From Qipengyuania sp. HL-TH1 (GTDB taxonomy: Bacteria > Pseudomonadota > Alphaproteobacteria > Sphingomonadales > Sphingomonadaceae), in assembly GCF_036365825.1 (NCBI RefSeq), contig NZ_CP142675.1, positions 1,240,001 through 1,304,000 of the forward strand: DNA of 64,000 nt. The letters run 5' to 3'. The translations under genes were made by a program, and so were the position numbers. This document shows, piece by piece, positions 47,506 through 55,058 of the stretch (the first letter of the stretch is position 1; the number at the start of each line of letters is the position of its first letter). The notes under the pieces are model-generated. The model was given only the letters and a program-made list of their open reading frames with translations. It searched no databases and had not been told where the DNA came from.

Positions 47506-48150
47506 CTAGAAAGTGCTCTCGGGGATGATGATCACATCGCCCGGCTGGAGGAGGACATTGGCCTTGCTGTCGCCGCGCTTGAGCAGATCGGTCAGGCGCA
47601 AGGCGTATTCGCGCTGGCGGCCCAGTTGCTTGTCGAAGCGGATCAGCTTGGCGCGGTTGCCCGCAGCAAATTCGGACAGGCCGCCCACCGCGATCATCGC
47701 GTCGAGCACCGTCATGTTCGCGCGGTAAGGCAGCGAAGCCGGCTGCGCCGTCGCACCGACGATGCGGACCTGCTGGCTGAAGGTACCGGCAAACTCATTG
47801 ACGATCACCGAGACCAGCGGGTCCTCGATATACTGGCTGAGCTGGAGGCGGATATCCTCTTCCAGCATCGAGGGCGTCTTGCCCACCGCCGGCATATCCT
47901 TGACCAGCGGAATGGTGATGCGGCCATCGGGGCGCACCTGGATATTCTCTGCGCCCAGTTCGGGATTGCGCCAGACATGGATCGTCAGCTCGTCGAGCGG
48001 GCCGATGACATATTCCTCGCCCGGACCTTCCTGCATCGCGACGAAGGTCGCCGGGGGCAGTTCCGTGCCACCGCCGCCCGCGCACCCGCCAAGCACCAGC
48101 GTGCTGGCGGCGCATCCGGCGACGAGAGAGGCAATACGGGTGAAGCGCAT
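47506..48150 (-). CDS. XrtA-associated polysaccharide export lipoprotein (Wza-like)
   Basis: A 214-residue outer-membrane export protein (TIGR03027) with lipoprotein signal MRFTRIASLVAGCAASTLVLGGCAGG, lipobox cysteine at about 23. It has the poly_export domain (YVIGPLDELTIHVWRNPEL) and two SLBB-like regions, ending VLLQPGDVIIIPESTF. It is the first gene of the ten-gene minus-strand run, so the run's promoter should lie in the 162-bp gap upstream. I choose ATG 48150 because the longer start has no lipobox near its N-terminus. Confidence 0.93.
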   Translation of the reverse strand: MRFTRIASLVAGCAASTLVLGGCAGGGGTELPPATFVAMQEGPGEEYVIGPLDELTIHVWRNPELGAENIQVRPDGRITIPLVKDMPAVGKTPSMLEEDIRLQLSQYIEDPLVSVIVNEFAGTFSQQVRIVGATAQPASLPYRANMTVLDAMIAVGGLSEFAAGNRAKLIRFDKQLGRQREYALRLTDLLKRGDSKANVLLQPGDVIIIPESTF

Positions 48151-48270
48151 AGGTCGGTTTCCTGGTTGTGTCAGGGGATGCGCGGGCCGCATGCTGCGCC
48201 CGATACCCCCGTGTTTGGGCGAACTATTGCCCGAAAAAGGTGAACAGACGGTTAGCCATGGCGGCTGGCA

Positions 48271-48296
48271 CCCGCAGAAATCGAAGGATTCGCGGG
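48271..48296. terminator. hairpin after the PLP decarboxylase gene
   Basis: On the minus strand, CCCGC and GCGGG form a stem with an AATC/GATT inner pairing and a CTTC loop. It stands in the gap between decarboxylase and export genes. No T-run is present; it is a weak terminator or a leader element. Confidence 0.35.
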
Positions 48297-48312
48297 ATTT
48301 AGCAGATCGGGT

Positions 48313-49539
48313 TCAGACTAGCATTTCGGCGGCAGGCCCCTGTCCCAAAAAGGCACTGGGCGAAGCGCTGGCGCCATAGGCCCCGGCGCAGAACACCGCC
48401 ACCAGATCGCCGACCTCGGCGCGCGGGAGGTGGGCCTTGTCGGCCAGCCTGTCGAGCGGGGTACACAGGCACCCGACGACATTGGCCTCCTCGGCGGGCT
48501 CGGCGGCAAAGCGGCTGGCGATGGCGACGGGGTAATTGCGCCGCACCACCGTCCCGAAATTGCCCGAGGCGGCGAGCTGGTGGTGCAATCCGCCATCGGT
48601 GACGAGATAGGTTTCGCCGTAGCTTTCCTTGCGATCGACGATCCGCGTCAGGTAAACGCCCGCCTCGCCCACGAGGTAGCGGCCGAGCTCGATGAACAGT
48701 TCGGCGTCGGCAAGCGTCTCGGGCAGGTCGCGGAAGCGTTCTTCCAGCGCGGCTCCGACAGCCGCAATATCCAGCGGCTCGTCGCCCGGGAAATAGGGAA
48801 TGCCGAAACCGCCGCCCATATTGAGCTTGGGCAGTGTGACCCCGGCGTCGACCGCGATGCGATGCGCGCAGTCGAGCACCTTGGCCTGCATGTCGATCAC
48901 CGCTTCGGCCGACAGCGCCTGGCTGCCGGTGAAGATATGCAGGCCGCGAAAGTCGCATCCCGCGGCGACGATCTGCCGGACCAGCGCGGGGACCCGCGCG
49001 GCATCGATCCCGAAGGGCTTGGGCCCGCCGCCCATCTTCATCCCCGATCCCTTGAGCTCGAAATCGGGATTGACGCGGACCGCGAGACGCGGCGTTACGC
49101 CAAGCCGTTCGGCGATGGCCAGCGCGCGGCCCGCTTCGGCCTCGCTTTCGAGATTGAGCGTGACGCCCGCGGCGATCGCGGCTTCGAGTTCCAAGTCGCG
49201 CTTGCCCGGCCCGGCGAAACTCACCCTGCCCAGGTCGAACCCGGTCGCCCGAACCATTTCAAGCTCGCCGCCCGACGCGATATCGAGCCCGTCGGCCAGC
49301 GTTGAAACAAAGGAAAGAAGCGGGTCGAAGCTGTTGGCCTTTATCGCATAATTGATCTTCAGACGGTCGGGCATGGCGGCGCGCAGCATCTCGAAACGCT
49401 GCGCAATGCGGTCACGCGAATAGACGAACAACGGGGTCCGTCCGGCCTGTTCCACCCAATGGCTTACCGGCTTGCCGGCGATGGCCAGCTCGCCGCCGAT
49501 CGCCGCATAGCTGGCGGGTATGGGGCCCAGCGGCTTCAT
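48313..49539 (-). CDS. XrtA-associated PLP-dependent decarboxylase
   Basis: A 408-residue alanine-racemase-fold decarboxylase of the TIGR03099 type, related to DapF-pathway LysA. The PLP lysine is in INYAIKANS near residue 68, with GLDIASGGELEMV, HIFTGSQ, and the phosphate loop MGGGFGIPYFPGDEPLD; the Cys of the second subunit's site is in VVGCLCTPLDRLAD. It should decarboxylate an amino acid made for the exosortase-linked pathway. Its start overlaps the ligase stop by 4 bp. Confidence 0.93.
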   Translation of the reverse strand: MKPLGPIPASYAAIGGELAIAGKPVSHWVEQAGRTPLFVYSRDRIAQRFEMLRAAMPDRLKINYAIKANSFDPLLSFVSTLADGLDIASGGELEMVRATGFDLGRVSFAGPGKRDLELEAAIAAGVTLNLESEAEAGRALAIAERLGVTPRLAVRVNPDFELKGSGMKMGGGPKPFGIDAARVPALVRQIVAAGCDFRGLHIFTGSQALSAEAVIDMQAKVLDCAHRIAVDAGVTLPKLNMGGGFGIPYFPGDEPLDIAAVGAALEERFRDLPETLADAELFIELGRYLVGEAGVYLTRIVDRKESYGETYLVTDGGLHHQLAASGNFGTVVRRNYPVAIASRFAAEPAEEANVVGCLCTPLDRLADKAHLPRAEVGDLVAVFCAGAYGASASPSAFLGQGPAAEMLV

Positions 49540-51050
49540 GCGCCCAGCTCCGCCGCAATCGCGGTCCGGTCGAGCTTGCCATTGGGATTGAGCGGCAGCG
49601 TATCGCGCCAGTGGATCGCATGCGGCTGCATGAAATTGGGTAGCTCCTTCTGCAGCGCCTTGGGCAGCGCGGTCTCGGGGTCTGTGGCCTCCGCCGCGGG
49701 ACGTACGACGAGATGGATCGCATGGCCGAGCCGCTCGTCCGGAACCCCCAGCGCAACCGCTTCGGCGACCAGGCCGGTGGCGAGCGCCGCGCTTTCGACT
49801 TCCTGCGGGCTGATCCTATTGCCCGCGCTCTTGATCATCGCATCGCGCCGCCCGACGAAATAGAGCAGGCCATCCTCGTCGCGCCGGACGCGGTCGCCCG
49901 ACCACACCGCGGTCCCGCCATATGCGGACATTGCGGGCGCCGGGCGGAAGCGCTCCGCCGTGCGTTCAGCGTCCTGCCAATAGCCTTGCGCCACCAGCGG
50001 CCCGCAATGGACCAGTTCGCCCTCCTCGCCCGGTTCGGCGAGCGTTCCGTCATCGGCGATGACGAGGATCTCGGCGAAGAGAATGGCGCGGCCCATCGAC
50101 GTGGGATGATGATCGACACACTCGGGATCGAGAAAGGTCGAACGAAAGGCCTCGGTCAGGCCGTACATGGGAAACAGGCGTGTTTGCGGGAACATAGCGC
50201 GCAAATCGCGCACGAGTTCGACGGTCAGCGCGCCGCCCGAATTGGTCAGTCGGCGCATGCTTGCAATGGCGTCGCCCGGCCATTCGACCTCCGTCAGCTG
50301 GACCCATAGCGGGGGAACCGCTGCCAGCGTCGTGACGCCGTGCCTGGCGCAGGCCTTGGCGACATCGCGCGGGAAGAGATAATCAAGCGGGACCACGCAG
50401 CCCCCCGCATACCAGGTCGACAGCAGCTGGCTCTGGCCATAGTCGAAGCTGAGCGGCAGCACCGCGAGCGTGACATCGTCGCTGGCGAGCCCGAGATAAT
50501 CCGCCACACTGACGGCACCCAGCCACATATTGGCGTGGCTGAGCATCACCCCCTTGGGCTTGCCGGTCGAGCCGCTGGTATAGAGGATTGCCGTCAGATC
50601 GTCGGGATCGTGTGTCGACGCAGCCAGTGACGCGCCCTCTGCCTCGGCCGCCGCAAAGACGTCGTTCTCGTCCACGACATCGCATGACGGCGGCACATCG
50701 CCGCCGCCCAGCGACGCCAGGCGCGCCTTGGTCCCCATCAGCAGGACCGCGCCGCTATCGCCGAGGATATGCGCGACCTGTGCCCGCTTGAGCAGCGGGT
50801 TGATCGGGACATGGACCAGCCCCGCGCGCGCTGCGGCCAGCGGCAGCAGGCAGGTCAGCTCGCCCTTCGCCGCCCAGCTGGCAACGCGGGCGCCCTTTCC
50901 TGCCCGGCCTGCCAGCCATCCGGCGAGCAGCGCCACACGGTTTCTCAACTCCTCGAAGCTAAGCGTGCGATCGCGCAGCACCAGCGCAGGCGCCTGTGCA
51001 TCCCCGCGCTCGGCCAGTTGATCGAGCGGATAGGGCGTGGGATCAGGCAT
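49536..51050 (-). CDS. XrtA-associated acyl-CoA ligase (AMP-forming)
   Basis: A 504-residue ANL enzyme of the TIGR03098 type. It has the adenylation loop ILYTSGSTGKPKGVMLSH, PMYGLTEAFRST, the YxxGD-like AVWSGDRVRRDEDG and the C-terminal lysine in LNPNGKLDRT. It activates an acid to acyl-AMP and loads it on CoA or on the acyl carrier protein nearby. It is divergent from the plus-strand set with only 26 bp between start codons. Confidence 0.93.
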   Translation of the reverse strand: MPDPTPYPLDQLAERGDAQAPALVLRDRTLSFEELRNRVALLAGWLAGRAGKGARVASWAAKGELTCLLPLAAARAGLVHVPINPLLKRAQVAHILGDSGAVLLMGTKARLASLGGGDVPPSCDVVDENDVFAAAEAEGASLAASTHDPDDLTAILYTSGSTGKPKGVMLSHANMWLGAVSVADYLGLASDDVTLAVLPLSFDYGQSQLLSTWYAGGCVVPLDYLFPRDVAKACARHGVTTLAAVPPLWVQLTEVEWPGDAIASMRRLTNSGGALTVELVRDLRAMFPQTRLFPMYGLTEAFRSTFLDPECVDHHPTSMGRAILFAEILVIADDGTLAEPGEEGELVHCGPLVAQGYWQDAERTAERFRPAPAMSAYGGTAVWSGDRVRRDEDGLLYFVGRRDAMIKSAGNRISPQEVESAALATGLVAEAVALGVPDERLGHAIHLVVRPAAEATDPETALPKALQKELPNFMQPHAIHWRDTLPLNPNGKLDRTAIAAELGA

Positions 51051-51076
51051 TAACGCTCCGAGGCGAGGGAATTCCG

Positions 51077-52054
51077 GTGGGCATCGCGGTCAGCTATCAC
51101 GACACGGTTACCAAACTGCAAGGGCTGGATGAGCCCGGTGCGGGTCCTTTCGACAGGCTCGCGTGGTTTGCGTTGCTGGAGACGGGTGACGCCCATCCGC
51201 TGATCGCGGTCGCCGAACGCAATGGCGAGCAGCTGGCCCTGCCGCTGCAGCACCAGCCTGCCGGGCTTGCCAGCCTGGCAAATTGGTTTTCCTTCACCTG
51301 GCGGCCGCTGGGGCACAACGCCGACTTGCTCACCGCGCTTGCCCGCGACCTGCGCCGCAAGACGCACCGGATCGATATGGCACCCCTACCCGCGGAGGAC
51401 GGCAGCACCGCCGCTCTCGAACGGGCCTTTCGCGAGGCCGGCTGGTGGGTCTGGCGCGCGCAATGCGACGAGAACCACGTGCTCCCTGTCGCAGGGCGCA
51501 GTTTCGCCGACTACTGGACGCAGCGCCCCGGCAAGATGCGCACCACGCTCAAGCGCAAGGCGAAGAAGGTCGACGTGGATATCCTCGACCGTTTCGATGA
51601 GACCGCCTGGCGCGACTATCAGTCTGTCTATGCCGAAAGCTGGAAGCCCGCGGAAGAACGCGCCGACATCCTGGAGCAATTTGCCCGGGCTGAGGGCGCG
51701 GCCGGTCGCCTCCGGCTAGGTATCGCGCGCGCCGATGGAGTCCCCATGGCAGCGCAGTTCTGGACGGTCGAGAACGGCACCGCCTATATTCACAAGCTGG
51801 CGCATATCGAAGCGGCCAAGCCGCTCTCTGCCGGGACCACCCTCAGCGCCGCGCTGTTCGAGCATGTCATCGACACCGATCGCGTCGAGATGGTCGATTT
51901 CGGCACCGGCACCGACGCCTATAAACGCGACTGGATGGAGGCCAACCGCCCGCGCTATCGCCTGACCTGTCTCGACTGGCGCCAGCCACGCGCCTGGCCG
52001 GCCGCGGCCAAGGCCTGGGTGCGCCACCTTGCACCGCACAATCGCCCCAGCTAA
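51077..52054 (+). CDS. GNAT/BioF2-like acetyltransferase, XrtA-associated
   Basis: A 325-residue protein with the GNAT-like domain of PF13480: FADYWTQRPGKMRTTLKRKAKKVD, then a C-terminal half with AQFWTVENGTAYIHKLAHIEAAKPLSAGTTLSAALFEHVID and VDFGTGTDAYKRDWM. This form is seen in CelD/FemAB-like proteins in exosortase loci. The start is a GTG at 51077 with GAGGGA upstream; no ATG fits. It may acylate a sugar or amine intermediate. Confidence 0.85.
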   Translation: MGIAVSYHDTVTKLQGLDEPGAGPFDRLAWFALLETGDAHPLIAVAERNGEQLALPLQHQPAGLASLANWFSFTWRPLGHNADLLTALARDLRRKTHRIDMAPLPAEDGSTAALERAFREAGWWVWRAQCDENHVLPVAGRSFADYWTQRPGKMRTTLKRKAKKVDVDILDRFDETAWRDYQSVYAESWKPAEERADILEQFARAEGAAGRLRLGIARADGVPMAAQFWTVENGTAYIHKLAHIEAAKPLSAGTTLSAALFEHVIDTDRVEMVDFGTGTDAYKRDWMEANRPRYRLTCLDWRQPRAWPAAAKAWVRHLAPHNRPS

Positions 52055-52100
52055 GGGCATCGCCTTTATGCACAGGCCAAACGCAGGGGAAGCCGCAGGA

Positions 52101-52403
52101 ATGACCGCCGAGACCGCACATGCCGCGCCGACCGGGCCGAGCCGCAGCGAGATCGATCAGACGCTGCGCGGGATTCTGCGCGACGTCCTCGGACTGGACC
52201 AGGCACAGGTCGACGGTTTCGACAATGACACCGGCCTGTTCGGTCATCTCCCCGAACTCGATTCAATGGCTGTCGCGGGCCTGTTCACCGAAATGGAAGA
52301 CCGGCTCGATATCGTTATCGACGATGAAGACGTCGATGGCGAAATGCTCGAAAGCTACGGCGGCCTGCTCGTCTTTGCCGAAGCCAAGGCCATCGGGGTC
52401 TGA
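52101..52403 (+). CDS. acyl carrier protein, XrtA-associated
   Basis: A 100-residue carrier protein. The phosphopantetheine attachment serine is S55 in ELPELDSMAVAGLF (DSM replaces the usual DSL). Helices 1 and 4, around DQTLRGILRDVLGL and ESYGGLLVFAEA, fit the ACP fold. The acidic stretch VIDDEDVDGEM is typical. It should carry the acyl unit made by the ligase of the divergent gene. The ATG at 52101 follows the acetyltransferase stop by 46 bp; ATG 52068 is an alternative. Confidence 0.9.
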   Translation: MTAETAHAAPTGPSRSEIDQTLRGILRDVLGLDQAQVDGFDNDTGLFGHLPELDSMAVAGLFTEMEDRLDIVIDDEDVDGEMLESYGGLLVFAEAKAIGV

Positions 52404-52411
52404 CCTCGACC

Positions 52412-53092
52412 ATGTATGCCACATGGCCTTGTCCGCTGCCGAATGGCCGCATGGGCGAGGAAATGGTACTCGGCTTCGATGCCGCGCGGGCGCAGCGCCT
52501 GCTGGTGATCCCGCCGCTCTTCGATGAAGCCAACAAGTTCCGACATCAAATATTTGAAATCATGCGCAGGATCGATTCTCGCGAGGTGGATTGCTTCCTC
52601 CCCGACCTGCCCGGCTGCAATGAGAGCACGGCCGATCTTACGCAGCAGACGTTGGGCCAATGGCGCGCCGCCGTGGCGGCAGCAGCGACGCATTTTCGCG
52701 CGACGCACGTCCTCGCGATCCGCTCCGGCGGGTGGCTGGTGCCCGGCGATATTCCGGGATGGCTCTATGCCCCGGTCAAACCCCGCCAAGTCCTGCGCAG
52801 CCTGCTGCGCGCGCGGATTATCGCGGCGCGCGAAGCGGGGCGTGACGAGACCTCCGACGGGCTGCTCGAGACCGCGCGGACCGAAGGCATCGAACTGGCC
52901 GGATGGCCGCTCGGCGCACAGCTTGTCCGCGAGCTCGAAGCGGAGGAAGCGACGCCCACCGGCGCGCAAATCGTCATCGAACATTCCGATGTCGGGGGCC
53001 AACCGCTGTGGCTGCGCGCCGAGAATGACGATGACCCCGAGCAAGCCGATGCGCTCGCAGCGATCGTCGCGATTGGCATCCACGGCCTGTGA
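52412..53092 (+). CDS. alpha/beta-hydrolase-like protein, XrtA-associated
   Basis: A 226-residue protein with RLLVIPPLFDEANKFRHQIFEIM and DCFLPDLPGCNES, which look like the first strands of an alpha/beta hydrolase, and AIRSGGWLV near the position of the nucleophile elbow (G-x-S-x-G partly kept as RSGG). It is shorter than the usual hydrolase 2 (TIGR03101) and may be a derived or inactive form. It starts 8 bp after the carrier protein and its stop overlaps the next gene's start. Confidence 0.7.
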   Translation: MYATWPCPLPNGRMGEEMVLGFDAARAQRLLVIPPLFDEANKFRHQIFEIMRRIDSREVDCFLPDLPGCNESTADLTQQTLGQWRAAVAAAATHFRATHVLAIRSGGWLVPGDIPGWLYAPVKPRQVLRSLLRARIIAAREAGRDETSDGLLETARTEGIELAGWPLGAQLVRELEAEEATPTGAQIVIEHSDVGGQPLWLRAENDDDPEQADALAAIVAIGIHGL

Positions 53093-53865
53093 CTCGCCTC
53101 CACCTCACCTTCGAATGCCAGGGCGTGCGCTGCGCCGCGACGCTCGACAGCGCACCGGGAACGACCGGGCTGCTCATGGTCAGCGGCGGCAACGAGATCC
53201 GCGCGGGCGCCTTCAACGGCCAGGCACGGCTGGCGGCGACGATCGCCGCGGCGGGCTTTCCCGTGTTCCGCTTCGACCGACGCGGGATCGGCGACAGTGA
53301 GGGCGACAATCGGGATTTCCGCAAGTCGAGCAAGGATATAGCGGCCGCTCTTCTCGCGTTTCGGGCAATTGCGCCGCAGGTCCAGCGGGTGACCGGGTTC
53401 GGCAATTGCGATGCCGCATCGGCGCTGATGCTGGCGAGCGGCGCCGAATGCGATGCGCTGGTGCTGAGCAACCCGTGGACCATGGAAGACGGCGAGGACG
53501 ACATTCCGCCCCCTGCCGCAGTCCGTTCGCGCTATGCCGAAAAACTCAAGAATCCACGGGAACTTGCACGGCTTGTTTCAGGCCGGGTCGACCTCGGCAA
53601 GCTCGCCAAAGGGATGGTCCGGGCGGCACGGCCCCGCAGCAAGTCCTCCTCGCTTGCAGACAAGATGCGGACCGGGCTTGCCGGGTTTACAGGACCGGTG
53701 AAATTTCTGCTCGCGGATGGTGACCGGACCGCGCAGGTCTTTGCCGAACGCTGGGACGCCGACGATACGCGGATCGCGCGCTGCCCCGGCGCCGACCATG
53801 CCTATTCGAGCGTGGAAGCGCGCGCCTGGCTGCGCAGCCGCATCCTCGAGACGTTGCGCCGCTAG
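53089..53865 (+). CDS. hydrolase 1, exosortase A system-associated
   Basis: A 258-residue alpha/beta hydrolase of TIGR03100. GLLMVSGGNEIRAGAFNGQA and FRFDRRGIGDSEGDNRDF are diagnostic. At the nucleophile elbow the sequence is GFGNCDAAS, so the nucleophile would be Cys or the site is changed, in line with the GLCDGAS seen in this family. The catalytic His may be in PGADHAYSS. GTG 53089 overlaps the upstream TGA as GTGA. It is the last gene of the plus-strand set and shares CTAG with the convergent methyltransferase. Confidence 0.9.
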   Translation: MTRLHLTFECQGVRCAATLDSAPGTTGLLMVSGGNEIRAGAFNGQARLAATIAAAGFPVFRFDRRGIGDSEGDNRDFRKSSKDIAAALLAFRAIAPQVQRVTGFGNCDAASALMLASGAECDALVLSNPWTMEDGEDDIPPPAAVRSRYAEKLKNPRELARLVSGRVDLGKLAKGMVRAARPRSKSSSLADKMRTGLAGFTGPVKFLLADGDRTAQVFAERWDADDTRIARCPGADHAYSSVEARAWLRSRILETLRR

Positions 53866-55058
53866 CGGGTGAAGTAGCTCGTCACTTCGACATGCGTCGA
53901 CCAGCGGAACTGGCCGACGGGACGCAGCGTTTCGAGCCGGAACCCGGCCTCGGCCAGCAATTTGGCATCGCGCGCCCAGCTTGCCGGATTGCAGCTGACA
54001 TAGACCACCCGCGAGGCGGTGCTCGCGGCGATCTGCGCCACCTGCTCGCGTGCGCCTGCGCGCGGTGGATCGAGCAGGACCGCGCCGAACCGGCTCACCT
54101 CGTCGCTTTGCAGCGGGTTGCGGAACAGGTCGCGGTGCAGCGTCAGCACCGGGAGCCCGCGCATATTGGCCGCGGTCTTGCACGCAAGATGCGGCTCGCG
54201 CGCCGCCTCGACCGCGAGGACCTTGCGCGGACCGGCCAGCGCGAAGGCGAAGGTGCCGAGGCCGGAAAAGAGGTCCGCAATCGTCTCCGCCCCGGCAAGA
54301 TACTCGCGTGCATCCTCGATCAGCACGGCCTCGCCATCGGGGGTTGGCTGGAGGAAGCTGCCCTGCGGAAACGGGACGGGGACCGCACCCAGCGAAACCG
54401 TCAGCGGTTCGGGTTCCCACAGCGTCTCGGGCCCGAAGCCACTATCGAGCGAGAGCCGCGCGAGCGCGTGGTCACGCGCGAAATCGAGCAGCGCCTCGGT
54501 CGCGGCCAGTCCCTCGGCTGCAATGCCCTTGAGCAGGCAATCGATACCCTGGTCCGCCAGCGTCAGCTCGATATCGACCGGCTGGCGCCCGCCATGCGCG
54601 GCGATCAGCGCCCTGAGCGGAGCGACGAGCGCGAAGAGTTCGGGCGTCAGGATATGGCATTCCCGCATATCGACGATGCGGTGCGAGCCGCCCTCGCGAA
54701 AGCCCAGCACCGCACTGCGCCCCGTGCGCAAGCCGTGAAGTGTCGCCCGGCGGCGCGACCGGGGCGGCGACAGATGCGTTTCGAGCAGCGTTTCCGGCGC
54801 GATGCCCTGCCCCTCGGCGGCATGGACCACGCGGTCGGTGACGAACTGGCGCAGCGCCTCCTCGTCGGCATGCTGCAGTTGGCAGCCGCCGCAGGTCGGG
54901 AAATGTCGGCACGGCGGGGCGACATGATGCGGCCCCGGCGTCAGCGTGCCATCGGGCGCGACATGGTCGCCGGGGACGCCGCCCGCGACATGACGGCCCG
55001 AGGCGGTGATGCCGTCGCCGCGCGCGGCAATGCGCTGGATGATCTCGATTTCGCTCAC
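53862..55058 (-). CDS. RNA m5U methyltransferase (TrmA/RlmD-like)
   Basis: A 398-residue class I RNA methyltransferase. N-terminal cysteines in CRHFPTCGGCQLQH match the [4Fe-4S] motif of RlmC/RlmD. The SAM site is IADLFSGLGTFAFALAG; the acidic FGAVLLDPPRAGAREQV and YVSCNPASWARD hold the general base Asp and the catalytic Cys. The TRAM domain is absent or very short at the N-terminus. GTG 55058 overlaps the nnr stop. The target (23S rRNA or tRNA) is not decided by sequence alone. Confidence 0.92.
   Translation of the reverse strand: MSEIEIIQRIAARGDGITASGRHVAGGVPGDHVAPDGTLTPGPHHVAPPCRHFPTCGGCQLQHADEEALRQFVTDRVVHAAEGQGIAPETLLETHLSPPRSRRRATLHGLRTGRSAVLGFREGGSHRIVDMRECHILTPELFALVAPLRALIAAHGGRQPVDIELTLADQGIDCLLKGIAAEGLAATEALLDFARDHALARLSLDSGFGPETLWEPEPLTVSLGAVPVPFPQGSFLQPTPDGEAVLIEDAREYLAGAETIADLFSGLGTFAFALAGPRKVLAVEAAREPHLACKTAANMRGLPVLTLHRDLFRNPLQSDEVSRFGAVLLDPPRAGAREQVAQIAASTASRVVYVSCNPASWARDAKLLAEAGFRLETLRPVGQFRWSTHVEVTSYFTR

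Larger units (their letters stand above)
35959..53865. other. exosortase A (XrtA) / exopolysaccharide locus
   Basis: Fourteen genes, all of or near PEP-CTERM/XrtA families: ten on the minus strand from the export lipoprotein to the amidotransferase, a PLP decarboxylase and acyl-CoA ligase (minus), and four on the plus strand divergent from the ligase. The known core for making, modifying and exporting exopolysaccharide is here. A priming sugar transferase, the PrsK/PrsR regulators, a separate EpsI gene and a PEP-CTERM substrate are not seen. Confidence 0.85.

Noticed and set aside
48151..48312. Sigma-54 promoter before the export gene
   Set aside because: A TGGCAC is present near 48266 but no TTGC box lies at the needed 5-bp spacing.
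35959..53865. PEP-CTERM substrate in the XrtA locus
   Set aside because: No product in the window ends in a PEP motif, hydrophobic segment and basic tail.
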